Shown piece by piece: positions 8,759-18,031 of a stretch of DNA of 64,000 bases. This DNA comes from Streptomyces sp. SID13726 (GTDB lineage Bacteria > Actinomycetota > Actinomycetes > Streptomycetales > Streptomycetaceae). Location of the stretch: positions 1 through 64,000 of the forward strand of contig NZ_JAAGLY010000020.1 of assembly GCF_010548375.1 (NCBI RefSeq), written 5' to 3'. Both the position numbers and the translations under genes were made by a program. Numbering within the stretch: position 1 is the first letter of the stretch; every line of letters starts with the position of its first letter. Below the pieces are notes generated by a model that was not told the DNA's origin, ran no database searches, and saw only the letters and a list, made by a program, of their open reading frames with translations.

Positions 8759-9674
8759 AGCGGATCCTGGGGTCGAGGACGGCGTACAGCAGGTCGACGA
8801 GCAGGTTGGCCACCAGGAAGACCAGGACGAGGACGGTCACGAAGCCGACCACGGTCTGGGTGTTCTGGCGCAGGATGCCCTGGTAGAGCTGGAAGCCGAC
8901 ACCGTGGATGTTGAAGATCCGCTCGGTGACGATCGCGCCGCCCATCAGGGCGCCGATGTCGGTGCCGATGAAGGTGACCACGGGGATCAGCGAGTTGCGC
9001 AGGAGATGCCGGGTGATCACCCGGTGTCTCGGCAGCCCCTTCGCCACGGCCGTGCGGACGTAGTCGGAGCGCCGGTTCTCCGCGATCGACGTCCGGGTCA
9101 GCCGGGTCACGTACGCCAGCGACACGGACGCGAGGACCAGGCCCGGCACGATCAGCTCGCCGAACGTGGCGTCCGAGGACACCGACGGCTTGATCCAGCC
9201 CCACTCGACACCGAGCAGCAGCTGGAGCAGCAGACCGGTGACGAAGGTGGGGATGGAGATCACCACGAGGGTGAGCAGCAGGACCGTGGTGTCCACCGGC
9301 CGCCCGCGCTTGAGGCCGGTGACGACACCGAGGGAGATGCCGACGACGATCTCGATGAGGATCGCGACGATCGTCAGCCGGATGGTCACGGGGAACGCGG
9401 TCGACATCAGCTCGGTGACCTTCTGGCCGTTGAACGCGGTGCCGAAGTCGCCGGTGAAGACGTTCCCCATGTAGGTCAGGTATTGCTGCCAGACCGGCTT
9501 GTCGAGGCCGAACTCCCGCTTGAGCTGGGCGGCCGTCGCCGCGTCGCACTGCTTGTCGCCGCACAGGCCCGCGATGGGGTCGCCCATCACGTTCACCATG
9601 AGGAAGATCAGCAGCGTCGACCCGACGAACACCGGGATCATCTGGAGCAGGCGCCGGACGACGTACCGTCCCAT
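8751..9674 (-). CDS. oligopeptide ABC transporter permease (DppB/OppB type)
   Basis: This 307-residue permease with about six membrane helices begins MGRYVVRRLLQMIPVFVGST, the classic DppB N-terminus. The EAA loop is RTAVAKGLPRHRVITRHLLR and the end is LLYAVLDPRIRYA. The first extracytoplasmic loop carries CGDKQC. The gene starts 7 bases after the binding-protein stop and overlaps the next permease, so the operon is tightly coupled. Confidence 0.93.
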   Translation of the reverse strand: MGRYVVRRLLQMIPVFVGSTLLIFLMVNVMGDPIAGLCGDKQCDAATAAQLKREFGLDKPVWQQYLTYMGNVFTGDFGTAFNGQKVTELMSTAFPVTIRLTIVAILIEIVVGISLGVVTGLKRGRPVDTTVLLLTLVVISIPTFVTGLLLQLLLGVEWGWIKPSVSSDATFGELIVPGLVLASVSLAYVTRLTRTSIAENRRSDYVRTAVAKGLPRHRVITRHLLRNSLIPVVTFIGTDIGALMGGAIVTERIFNIHGVGFQLYQGILRQNTQTVVGFVTVLVLVFLVANLLVDLLYAVLDPRIRYA

Positions 9675-9681
9675 GGCAGGC

Positions 9682-11319
9682 TCAGCCGACCTTGATCTCG
9701 TTGTAGACGGGGACGCTGAACGGGTTGAGCTTCACGTTGGAGAGCCGCTCCGAGTAACCCGCGCTGCCGTTCTGGTACCAGAGCGGGATGGCGCCCATGT
9801 TGTCCCGCAGGACCTTCTCGGCGTCCTGGAACTTCTCGACGGCCTTGCCGGTGTCGGTCTCGGCGTTCGCCTCGTCGACGAGCTTGTCGAAGTCCTTGTT
9901 GGACCACTTGCCGTCGTTGGAGGAGGCGTTGGTGTAGTAGAGCGGCTGGAGGAAGTTCTGGATGAGCGGGTAGTCCATCTGCCAGCCGGCGCGGAAGGGG
10001 CCGCTCATCTTCTTCGCGGTGATCTGGCTGCGGAAGTCGGCGAAGGTGCCGACCGGGTTGCCGACGCAGGCCTTGTCGTTGTCGAGCGCGTTGTTGATGG
10101 AGTTGCAGACCGCGTCGACCCACTCCTTGTGGGAGCCGGTGTCCGCGTTGTACGTGATCTTGACCTGGCCGCCGGGGAGCCCGCCGCCCTCCTCGATCAG
10201 CTTCTTGGCCGCGTCGGGGTCGTACTCGCAGGCGTCCCCGCACAGGCCGTCCTTGAAGCCGCCCTCCTCGCCGAGGACCGGGGAGGTCCAGTCGGTGGCG
10301 GGGGTGCGGGTCTTCTGGAAGATCGTCTCGGTGATCTGCTTGCGGTTGATCGCCCGGGAGAGTCCGGTGCGGACCTTCTCCATCCCGGCCGCGTTCCAGT
10401 TCTTGTCGTAGAACGGGAAGGCGAGGGTCTGGATGATGCCGGCGGGGGTGTTGATGTACCGGTCGCCGAGGTCGTTCTTGACGTTCTTGAGCTGGGCCGC
10501 CGGGACGTCGTCGACCAGGTCGAGGTTGCCGGCCATGAGGTCGGTGTAGGCGGTGTTGTTGTCGGTGTAGACCTTGAGGGTCACGCCGCCGTTCTGGGCC
10601 TTGTCCTCGCCGGGGTAGGCGTCCCACTTCCGCAGGGCCATCTGGGAGCCCTTGGTGTACGACTCGATGGTGTACGGCCCGTTGCCGACCGGCTTCTTCA
10701 GCCAGCCCGCGTGGTCGGTGAAGAAGGCCTGCGGGAGCGGGGCGTAGGCGGGGTAGCCGAGGGTGTCGGGGAAGGTCGAGAACTTCTGGTTGAGCTTGAC
10801 GGTGAAGGTTCTCGGTCCGGTGACCTTCAGTCCGGAGAGGGTGTCGGCGGTCTGCTTGCTGCCGTCCTCGGGGTGCGTCTTGTCGTACCCGTCGATGTAG
10901 CCGAAGAAGTACGCGTTCTTCTGGTTGTTCTTGAGGGAGGCGCCGTAGTTCCAGGCGTCCACGAAGGACTTCGCGGTGACCTTCTCGCCGTTGCTGAAGG
11001 TCCAGCCGTCCTTGACCGTGATCGTGAAGTTCTGCGAGTCGGTCGTGTCGATCTTCTCGGCGAGCATGTCCTCGGCCTTGCCCGTCTCCGGGTCGTACCG
11101 CTTCAGGCTGCGGAAGATCATGTCGAGGACCTTGCCGCCCTGCACCTCGTTGGTGTTGGCCGGCTCCAGCGGGTTCTGCGGGTCGCCCCATGAGGAGCTG
11201 AGCACCGCGCTGCTGTCCCCGCTGCCGCCGCTGTCGCTGTCCCCACCGCCGCATGCCGTCGCCGCGAGGGCTACGGCCACCGCGCATGCGGCCCATTTGG
11301 CGTGCGTGGCTCCACGCAT
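9682..11319 (-). CDS. oligopeptide-binding lipoprotein (SBP family 5)
   Basis: This solute-binding protein for the first importer has 545 residues from the ATG at 11319, which has a GAGGAGG site 7 bases upstream. The 21-codon extension upstream lacks such a site. The signal peptide ends in the lipobox ATAC (Cys23), so the protein is anchored to the outer face of the membrane. A Gly/Ser linker follows, then the family 5 fold with typical phrases (DGWTFSNGEKVTAKSF, GNGPYTIESY, DYPLIQNFLQPLY). It heads the five-gene minus-strand operon and stands divergent to the first BldK-like cassette. Confidence 0.93.
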   Translation of the reverse strand: MRGATHAKWAACAVAVALAATACGGGDSDSGGSGDSSAVLSSSWGDPQNPLEPANTNEVQGGKVLDMIFRSLKRYDPETGKAEDMLAEKIDTTDSQNFTITVKDGWTFSNGEKVTAKSFVDAWNYGASLKNNQKNAYFFGYIDGYDKTHPEDGSKQTADTLSGLKVTGPRTFTVKLNQKFSTFPDTLGYPAYAPLPQAFFTDHAGWLKKPVGNGPYTIESYTKGSQMALRKWDAYPGEDKAQNGGVTLKVYTDNNTAYTDLMAGNLDLVDDVPAAQLKNVKNDLGDRYINTPAGIIQTLAFPFYDKNWNAAGMEKVRTGLSRAINRKQITETIFQKTRTPATDWTSPVLGEEGGFKDGLCGDACEYDPDAAKKLIEEGGGLPGGQVKITYNADTGSHKEWVDAVCNSINNALDNDKACVGNPVGTFADFRSQITAKKMSGPFRAGWQMDYPLIQNFLQPLYYTNASSNDGKWSNKDFDKLVDEANAETDTGKAVEKFQDAEKVLRDNMGAIPLWYQNGSAGYSERLSNVKLNPFSVPVYNEIKVG

Positions 11320-11757
11320 GGAGTGCCTCCTCAAGACTGATCCGTTAACGGCCAATATCAGCTGAAGAGGCGCATATCGCACATGGGCCCGTCCTTTGGG
11401 GGGACGAGCGGGACCCGGTTGGAGTAGATCTTCGTTGTAGGGCGCAATGGATCTTCACCAGCCGATGCCAAACCGTTGGAATAGGTCCTTCCGGTGTACG
11501 CATTTCGACACTGGAGCGTCCGCATAACGAACTCATTGACCGATAAGCCCAGTTGGTCCGATGTAAGACACAGCACGATCACGAGGCGCTACACGCGTAG
11601 CTACGGAAGGGTCAAGAACAAGCAAAGAAGGTAAAGAGAAACCCAAGCCGGACCAGAATTTATTGACCTTGAATGAATTGCGTTGAAAAAGTCCGGCGTA
11701 GCCCGTAGGGGAGTGCCCTGCGGAGTCATCAAGACCCTCCCTTGGGCCAGGAGCACC
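11320..11757. promoter_or_regulatory. divergent promoter region between two peptide-importer operons
   Basis: This 438-bp gap is clearly less G+C-rich than its flanks. It must contain start sites for the minus-strand Opp operon and the plus-strand BldK-type cassette. A TTGACC hexamer at 11663-11668 is a possible -35 element for the plus strand, but no good -10 stands at the right distance. A partial palindrome, GCTACACGCGTAGC, lies near 11587-11600. No gene in the gap is convincing. Confidence 0.5.
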
Positions 11758-12786
11758 ATGACCCCCCCAACTCCATCGGCGGCTGCCCCGCTTGAGGTGG
11801 CTGACGAGAGTGCCGAGAAGTCGATCACTTCTCCCACTCCCAAGGCCAACGAGAGCCGCTCACCCGGGCAGCTCGCATGGCGCCGGTTCAAACGCGACCG
11901 TACGGGCGTCATATCCGCGTACATCGTGATCTTCTTCTTCGTGGTCGCGCTGTGCGCGCCGCTGATCGCCAAGCTCTACGGCAAGAACCCGTACACCACG
12001 TACGGGCTGAACACGCCAGGACTCCTGGGGGACAACAGCTTCCCGGTGGGGCCCAACGGCGGCATGAGCGGCGAGTTCTGGTTCGGCATCGACCCCCAGC
12101 TCGGCCGCGACGTCTTCACCTTCCTGCTCTACGCGATCCGCAACTCGCTGCTCATCGCCACCGCCATCACGGCTCTCGTCGTGATCCTGGGTGTCGTGAT
12201 CGGCGTGACGGCCGGGTACATCGGCGGCAAGACCGACTGGTTCCTCGGCCGGGTGATCGACATCCTGCTGGCCTTCCCGTCGCAGCTGTTCTTCGTGGCG
12301 TTCACGCCCGTGGTCATCGCGCTGTTCGTGTCCTCGGACGAGAACACGCCGACCTGGCTCACGGTCGCCTGCCTCATCGGCCTGCTCACCGCCTTCGGCT
12401 GGGCCTCCATCGCGCGACTGCTGCGCGGCCAGGTACTGGCCCTGCGCGAGCGCGAGTTCGTCGAGGCCGCCAAGGTCACCGGCGCCTCCCCGGCACGCAT
12501 CATCTTCAAGGAGCTGCTGCCGAACCTGTGGACGCCGATCCTCATCCAGGCGACGCTCAACCTCCCGCTCATGGTCACCACCGAGGCGGGCCTCGCCTAC
12601 CTGGGTGTCGGCCTCCAGGACCCGACCCCCGACTGGGGCGTCATGATCGGTTACGCCGCGCAGTTCTACCAGGACGACATCACCCTCCTGCTCTTCCCCG
12701 GCGTGTCCATGGTGGTCTTCGTGCTGGCGTTCAACCTCCTCGGCGACTCGGTGCGGGACGCGCTCGACCCGAAGACCAAGCGCTGA
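11758..12786 (+). CDS. BldK-type oligopeptide ABC permease (BldKA-like), cassette 1
   Basis: This is the first gene of the plus-strand cassette, a 342-residue OppC-type permease. The start at 11758 is preceded by CAGGAG; the frame further upstream runs into the AT-rich promoter region. A 50-residue cytoplasmic tail leads to SPGQLAWRRFKRDRTGVISA, then about six helices. The EAA loop is FVEAAKVTGASPARIIFKEL and the end is SVRDALDPKTKR. The large extracytoplasmic loop after helix 1 (YGKNPYTTYGLNTPG) closely matches the equivalent gene in the second cassette, indicating paralogy. In S. coelicolor BldK imports an extracellular peptide needed for aerial growth; whether this copy does so is inference. 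Confidence 0.88.
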   Translation: MTPPTPSAAAPLEVADESAEKSITSPTPKANESRSPGQLAWRRFKRDRTGVISAYIVIFFFVVALCAPLIAKLYGKNPYTTYGLNTPGLLGDNSFPVGPNGGMSGEFWFGIDPQLGRDVFTFLLYAIRNSLLIATAITALVVILGVVIGVTAGYIGGKTDWFLGRVIDILLAFPSQLFFVAFTPVVIALFVSSDENTPTWLTVACLIGLLTAFGWASIARLLRGQVLALREREFVEAAKVTGASPARIIFKELLPNLWTPILIQATLNLPLMVTTEAGLAYLGVGLQDPTPDWGVMIGYAAQFYQDDITLLLFPGVSMVVFVLAFNLLGDSVRDALDPKTKR

Positions 12787-12868
12787 CACTCCGGCTTCTC
12801 AGGACCACGGCAAAGACGCCGGGGTGCCGGAACCTCTCTCATCAACTCACTTCCTAGGCAGGCTTGCG

Positions 12869-14635
12869 ATGTCCTTCTCGCGCAGAAACTTCCTGATAGC
12901 CACCGGCGTCGTCGCCGCGTCGAGCTCCGTGCTCTCCGCGTGCAGCAGCGGTGACACCACCAGCAGCTCCGGCTCCGGCGGGAAGCAGCAGGCCGCCAAG
13001 GCCGACGCGACCGTGGTCAAGATCGGTACCGCGGAGGACTCCAAGGGCCCGGCCCCCGAGGTCTCCGGCGCGAAGAAGGGCGGCAAGGTCTCCCTCCTCA
13101 ACGACGACGACTTCTCGCACCTCGACCCGCAGCGCATCTACTACGCCTGGAACTCGCTGGCGGCGATCGTCCTCTCCCGCACGCTGACCGGTTACAAGAT
13201 CGCCGACGACGGTTCGATGACCCTCGTCGGCGACCTCGCCACCGACACGGGCACCATGAAGGACGCCGGCAAGACCTGGTCCTTCACCCTGAAGGACGGC
13301 GTCAAGTGGGAGGACGGCTCCGACGTCACCGTCGACGACGTCCGCCACGGCTTCGAGCGCGCCTTCGCCAGCTACATCACCGAGGGCGCCATGTACGTCC
13401 AGACGTGGCTGACCGGCAGCCAGGACTACCGCAAGTCCTACTCCGGCCCCTACAGCGGCAAGCACCTGAAGTCGATCGAGACCAGCGGCAAGACGATCAC
13501 GTTCCACCTCGCCGAGGCCCGTCCCGACTTCAACTACGTTCTCGCGATGCAGTCCTACGCGCCGACCCCGGTGAAGAAGGACACGAAGCAGAACTACGAC
13601 AAGAAGCCGGTCTCCAACGGCCCGTACAAGATCAAGACCCACGTCACCGACAAGTCGATGACGCTGGTCCGCAACGAGCACTGGGACGCGGCGACGGACC
13701 CGATCCGCAACGCCTACCCGGACGAGTTCGACTTCACCTTCGGCATCGAGGCCCTGACCGCGGCCGACCGTCTGCTCGCCGACTCGGGCCCGGACCAGTA
13801 CGCCGTCTCGTGGCGCACGATCCCGGTCGAGCGGGTCGCGAAGGCGCAGGCGCAGGCCAAGGACCGTATCTTCTCGGGTCTGAGCAGCGGCGTCAGCGTC
13901 TACTGGATCAACACCACCCGCGTCGCGGACAAGTCGGTCCGTGAGGCCATCATCAAGGCCTGGCCGACCGCCAGCATCCGCCAGCTCCAGGGTGGCGCCA
14001 ACCGCGGTGACTACGCGACCGGCATCATGAGCCCGCTCGTCGCCGGCTACGAGTCGCAGGACGTCTGGGGCAAGCTGAAGAACCCGGCGGGCGACCCGGC
14101 CGCCGCGAAGAAGATCCTGGAGAAGGCCGGCAAGACCGGCACCAAGATCGTCTACGCGTACCAGAACGACCCGACCAACGCCAAGGTCAAGGTCGTCGTC
14201 GAGAACGCCCTGAAGGCGGCCGGCTTCGACGTCGTCACCAAGCCCGTCGACTCCACCACCTGGTACGACGAGACCGGCAAGGTCGGCAACCCGTTCGACA
14301 TCTACTGGGGTGGCTGGTCCTCCGACTGGCCGACCGGTTACTCGGTCTTCCAGCCGCTGTTCGACAGCAAGGCGATCGCCGACGGCGGCTCGAACTACTC
14401 GCACCTGAAGGACACCTCGGTCGACGCCGCCATCAAGGCCGCCACCGCCGAGACCGACCAGGACAAGGCCAACAAGATGTGGGCGGCCCTGGACAAGCAG
14501 GTCACCGAGACCGCGGCGTTCATCCCCGACGTCTACATGCGCCGGATCTACCTGCACGGCTCCAAGCTCGGCAACGTGAAGATGGACCCGAACTTCGACG
14601 GTTGCATGCTCTACAAGATGTACGTCAAGGCCTGA
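12869..14635 (+). CDS. BldK-type peptide-binding lipoprotein (BldKB-like), cassette 1
   Basis: The 588-residue family 5 solute-binding protein starts MSFSRRNFLIATGV. This matches a Tat consensus (SRRNFL) and runs into the lipobox LSAC at Cys25, so it is probably exported folded and lipidated. After an Ala/Lys-rich linker come the usual binding-protein phrases (WSFTLKDGVKWEDGSDVTVD, SNGPYKI, YWGGWSSDWPTGYSVFQPLF). Codon use is very strongly biased, in contrast to the second cassette. The gene lies 82 bp downstream of the first permease and 123 bp before the second. Confidence 0.88.
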   Translation: MSFSRRNFLIATGVVAASSSVLSACSSGDTTSSSGSGGKQQAAKADATVVKIGTAEDSKGPAPEVSGAKKGGKVSLLNDDDFSHLDPQRIYYAWNSLAAIVLSRTLTGYKIADDGSMTLVGDLATDTGTMKDAGKTWSFTLKDGVKWEDGSDVTVDDVRHGFERAFASYITEGAMYVQTWLTGSQDYRKSYSGPYSGKHLKSIETSGKTITFHLAEARPDFNYVLAMQSYAPTPVKKDTKQNYDKKPVSNGPYKIKTHVTDKSMTLVRNEHWDAATDPIRNAYPDEFDFTFGIEALTAADRLLADSGPDQYAVSWRTIPVERVAKAQAQAKDRIFSGLSSGVSVYWINTTRVADKSVREAIIKAWPTASIRQLQGGANRGDYATGIMSPLVAGYESQDVWGKLKNPAGDPAAAKKILEKAGKTGTKIVYAYQNDPTNAKVKVVVENALKAAGFDVVTKPVDSTTWYDETGKVGNPFDIYWGGWSSDWPTGYSVFQPLFDSKAIADGGSNYSHLKDTSVDAAIKAATAETDQDKANKMWAALDKQVTETAAFIPDVYMRRIYLHGSKLGNVKMDPNFDGCMLYKMYVKA

Positions 14636-14758
14636 TCCATTCCCTGAGCGGTGGGGGCGGCCACAGCCGCCCCCACCCTCGGCTCTCGTCCTCCGTGCCG
14701 CCGGCCACCCCGGCCCGGCCCGATCCGCACGACGGCCCTCCCAGGAAAGCCAACCCCC

Positions 14759-15739
14759 ATGCTTCGCTTCCTCGTCCGCCGACTCCTCGGCGCCGTGATC
14801 ACGCTGCTGATCATCAGTGCGGTCACGTTCATGCTCTTCTACGCGGTGCCGCGCGACCCGGCCCGGATGGCGTGCGGCAAGCTGTGCACGCCGGAGACGC
14901 TTGAGCTCATCCGCCACAACATGGGGATCTCGGACTCGCTGCCGGTGCAGTACTGGCACTGGCTGTCGGGCATCTTCCTGGGCCGTGAATACCCTGGCTT
15001 CGGGCACTGCAACGCGCCTTGCCTCGGCTACTCGTTCGTGAACCGGGAGCCGGTCCTGTCGACGGTCATGGACCGCTTCCCGACGACCTTCTCGCTGGCC
15101 ATCGGCGCATCCGTGGTCTTCGTCGTCTTCGGTGTCGGCATGGGCATGCTGGCGGCCGTGAAGCAGGGCCGCGCGACCGACAAGATCGCCTCCAGCGCCT
15201 CGCTGGTCGCCTCGTCCATGCAGATCTACTTCGTCGGCACGCTGGCCATGTACCTCTTCGTGTACCAGTGGAAGATCATGGGCCAGCCGTCGTACACGCC
15301 CTTCACCGAGAACCCGGGCGCCTGGTTCGGCGGGCTGCTGCTCCCCTGGCTGGTGCTCGCCCTGATCTTCACCGCGAACTACACCCGCATGACGCGCTCC
15401 CAGATGGTCGAGACGCTCAGCGAGGACTACGTCCGTACGGCCCGGGCCAAGGGGCTCTCCCGGCGCACGGTCTTCTTCCGGTTCGCCTGGCGCGGCGCGA
15501 TGGGGCCGATCGTCACGATCTTCGGCATCGACCTGGGCGCCCTCCTCGGCGGCGCGATGATCACCGAGAAGACCTTCAGCGTCCAGGGCGTCGGCCTGCT
15601 CGCCGTGAAGTCCGTCTTCACCAGCGACCTGCCGATGCTGCTGGGCATCATGGTCCTCACCGCGTCCTTCGTGGTGATCGCCAACATCGTCGTCGACGCC
15701 GTGTACGCCCTGATCGACCCGCGTATCCGCCTCGCGTGA
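14759..15739 (+). CDS. BldK-type oligopeptide ABC permease (BldKC-like), cassette 1
   Basis: This 326-residue OppB-type permease begins MLRFLVRRLLGAVITLLIIS; earlier in-frame codons lie in the spacer. About six helices are visible. The EAA loop is YVRTARAKGLSRRTVFFRFA and the end is AVYALIDPRIRLA. The first extracytoplasmic loop carries CGKLC and HCNAPC. The same Cys pattern occurs in the equivalent gene of the second cassette, so it is a subgroup feature and may form disulfides. Confidence 0.88.
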   Translation: MLRFLVRRLLGAVITLLIISAVTFMLFYAVPRDPARMACGKLCTPETLELIRHNMGISDSLPVQYWHWLSGIFLGREYPGFGHCNAPCLGYSFVNREPVLSTVMDRFPTTFSLAIGASVVFVVFGVGMGMLAAVKQGRATDKIASSASLVASSMQIYFVGTLAMYLFVYQWKIMGQPSYTPFTENPGAWFGGLLLPWLVLALIFTANYTRMTRSQMVETLSEDYVRTARAKGLSRRTVFFRFAWRGAMGPIVTIFGIDLGALLGGAMITEKTFSVQGVGLLAVKSVFTSDLPMLLGIMVLTASFVVIANIVVDAVYALIDPRIRLA

Positions 15740-15791
15740 CCCAGCCCGCCCCGACCAGCTACCCCGCATCACCCCCCTCTGGAGCGTCCCC

Positions 15792-16829
15792 GTGACGAGC
15801 ACCGATCAGCAGCCCTTCCTGTCCGTCAAGGACCTGAAGGTGCACTTCTCGACCGAGGACGGCACCGTCAAGGCCGTCGACGGTCTCTCCTTCGACCTCG
15901 CGCGCGGCAAGACGCTGGGCATCGTGGGTGAGTCGGGGTCCGGCAAGTCGGTCACCAACCTGACCATCCTGGGGCTGCACAACCCGGACAGCACCACGGT
16001 CGAGGGCACCATCGTCCTCGACGGCGAGGAGCTGAACGGCGCTCCGGAGAAGACCCTGGAGAAGCTCCGCGGCAACAAGATGTCGATGATCTTCCAGGAC
16101 GCGCTGGCCTCGCTGTCGCCGTACCACACCATCGGCAAGCAGATCGGCGAGACCTACCGCAAGCACACGGGCTGCTCCAAGCAGGAGGCCCGGGCGCGGT
16201 CGATCGAGATGCTGAAGCGGGTCGGGATCCCCCAGCCGGAGACCCGGGTGGACGACTACCCGCACCAGTTCTCCGGCGGTATGCGCCAGCGCGCGATGAT
16301 CGCGATGGCCCTGGTCTGCGACCCCGAGCTGCTGATCGCCGACGAGCCGACCACGGCCCTCGACGTGACGGTCCAGGCGCAGATCATGGACCTGCTGAAG
16401 GACCTCCAGAAGGAGTTCGGCACCGCGATCATCTTCATCACCCACGACCTGGGCGTGATCGCGGACATCGCCGACGAGGTGCTGGTGATGTACGGCGGCC
16501 GGTGTGTGGAGCGGGGCACCAAGGAGGAGGTGCTGCGCGACCCGCAGCACCCCTACACCTGGGGCCTGCTGAGCTCGATGCCGAGCCTGGACCACCCGGT
16601 GGACGTGCCGCTCAACCCGATCCCCGGCTCGCCGCCCTCGCTGCTGAACCCGCCGTCGGGTTGCCGCTTCCACCCGCGCTGCGCGTTCGCGGAGAAGGTC
16701 GAGGGGGGTCTCTGCTCCACCGAGCAGCCGATCCTCCAGATCGTGGACGGACGCGGCAACGCCTGCCACCTGACCGCCGAACAGCGCGGTGAGTACTTCT
16801 CCGACCTCGCCGGCAGCGCGGCGAACTGA
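15792..16829 (+). CDS. BldK-type ABC transporter ATP-binding protein (BldKD-like), cassette 1
   Basis: This 345-residue ATPase starts at a GTG with GGAG 8 bases upstream. Walker A is GESGSGKS at 46-53, the Q-loop is MIFQDALASLSPYH, the signature is FSGGMRQR, and Walker B is LLIADEPTTALD. The C-terminal oligopeptide extension (PPSGCRFHPRCAF) is present. It pairs with the next gene to energise the cassette 1 importer. Confidence 0.9.
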   Translation: MTSTDQQPFLSVKDLKVHFSTEDGTVKAVDGLSFDLARGKTLGIVGESGSGKSVTNLTILGLHNPDSTTVEGTIVLDGEELNGAPEKTLEKLRGNKMSMIFQDALASLSPYHTIGKQIGETYRKHTGCSKQEARARSIEMLKRVGIPQPETRVDDYPHQFSGGMRQRAMIAMALVCDPELLIADEPTTALDVTVQAQIMDLLKDLQKEFGTAIIFITHDLGVIADIADEVLVMYGGRCVERGTKEEVLRDPQHPYTWGLLSSMPSLDHPVDVPLNPIPGSPPSLLNPPSGCRFHPRCAFAEKVEGGLCSTEQPILQIVDGRGNACHLTAEQRGEYFSDLAGSAAN

Positions 16830-16855
16830 CGTACAAGAGACGGGATTTCACCACC

Positions 16856-17902
16856 ATGAGCAGCACCACTCCCCTCCTGGACGTCTCCGGGCTCACCAAA
16901 CACTTCCCGATCAAGGGCGGGTTCCCGATCCGCCGTACGATCGGGGCCGTGCAGGCGGTCGACGGGCTGGACTTCCAGGTCAGCGAGGGCGAGAGCCTGG
17001 GCCTGGTCGGCGAGTCCGGCTGTGGCAAGTCCACGACGGGCCGGCTGATCACGCGTCTGCTGGAGCCGACGGGCGGCAAGATCTCCTACCGCGGCCAGGA
17101 CATCTCGCACGCGAACCGGCGGCAGCTCGCGCCGATCCGCTCCGAGATCCAGATGATCTTCCAGGACCCGTACGCGTCCCTGAACCCCCGCCAGACGGTC
17201 GGCAAGATCATTGCGGGTCCGATGGAGATCAACGACATCAACCCGGAGGGCGGTCGCGAGAAGCGGGTCCGTGAACTCCTGGAGATCGTCGGCCTGAACC
17301 CCGAGCACTTCAACCGCTTCCCGCACGAGTTCTCCGGCGGCCAGCGCCAACGCATCGGCGTGGCACGGGCGCTGGCCCTCAACCCCAAGCTGATCGTCGC
17401 CGACGAGCCGGTCTCCGCGCTCGACGTCTCCATCCAGGCGCAGGTCGTCAACCTGCTCCAGAAGGTGCAGCGCGAGCTCGGTATCGCGTTCGTCTTCATC
17501 GCCCACGACCTGGCCGTAGTGAGGCACTTCTCACAGCGTGTAGCGGTCATGTATCTCGGTAAGATCATGGAGATCGCCGACCGCGACGACCTGTACGAGA
17601 ACCCGCGCCACCCCTATACGCGGGCCCTGCTGTCCGCCGTACCCGAGGCCACGGTGGACGACGCTCCCGCCCGCGAGCGCATCCGGCTCCAGGGCGATGT
17701 GCCGTCCCCGATCAACCCGCCCTCCGGCTGCCGTTTCCGCACGCGCTGCTGGAAGGCGACGGACAAGTGCGCGAGCGAGGCTCCCCCGCTGGTCCAGGTC
17801 GAGGGCAACAAGCCCGGCCACCTCACGGCCTGCCACTACCCCGAGACGGCGGACACCGTTCCCGGCCCGCGTCTCTCCAAGGACCCCCGGGCGGCGGCCT
17901 GA
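16856..17902 (+). CDS. BldK-type ABC transporter ATP-binding protein (BldKE-like), cassette 1
   Basis: This 348-residue partner ATPase closes the cassette. Walker A is GESGCGKST at 52-60, the signature is FSGGQRQR, and Walker B is LIVADEPVSALD. The tail carries CRFRTRCWKATDKC. The N-terminal stretch LTKHFPIKGGFPIRR is nearly the same as in the cassette 2 counterpart, which shows they are close paralogues. A strong hairpin 89 bp downstream ends the operon. Confidence 0.9.
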   Translation: MSSTTPLLDVSGLTKHFPIKGGFPIRRTIGAVQAVDGLDFQVSEGESLGLVGESGCGKSTTGRLITRLLEPTGGKISYRGQDISHANRRQLAPIRSEIQMIFQDPYASLNPRQTVGKIIAGPMEINDINPEGGREKRVRELLEIVGLNPEHFNRFPHEFSGGQRQRIGVARALALNPKLIVADEPVSALDVSIQAQVVNLLQKVQRELGIAFVFIAHDLAVVRHFSQRVAVMYLGKIMEIADRDDLYENPRHPYTRALLSAVPEATVDDAPARERIRLQGDVPSPINPPSGCRFRTRCWKATDKCASEAPPLVQVEGNKPGHLTACHYPETADTVPGPRLSKDPRAAA

Positions 17903-17990
17903 CACACCCCTTTTCGTCAGCCGTCTCCCTCAAGGAGCGGACTTTCTCGGCCCATTGACCCGAGCCCATGAATGTCCGATCCAGGGGAAC

Positions 17991-18022
17991 GAAGGCCCGC
18001 ACCCTCCCAGGTGCGGGCCTTC
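17991..18022. terminator. bidirectional hairpin terminator
   Basis: A perfect 13-bp stem, GAAGGCCCGCACC and GGTGCGGGCCTTC, with a 6-base loop lies between the convergent BldKE-like ATPase and DinB-family genes. A short CTT/TTC extension on either side fits termination in both directions. Confidence 0.8.
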
Positions 18023-18031
18023 TTCATGCGG

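Noticed and set aside
9499..11193. Long plus-strand open frame across the binding-protein gene
   Set aside because: It is the antisense shadow of a well-supported lipoprotein gene; its Val/Gly/Leu-rich product has no domain.
11358..11582. Small minus-strand frame in the divergent promoter region
   Set aside because: No ribosome site, poor codon bias, and it lies where promoters are expected.
12854..15802. Very long minus-strand open frame (about 980 codons) opposite BldK cassette 1
   Set aside because: High G+C leaves antisense frames open; the composition (Arg/Asp/Val/Gly) and lack of a ribosome site mark it as a shadow.
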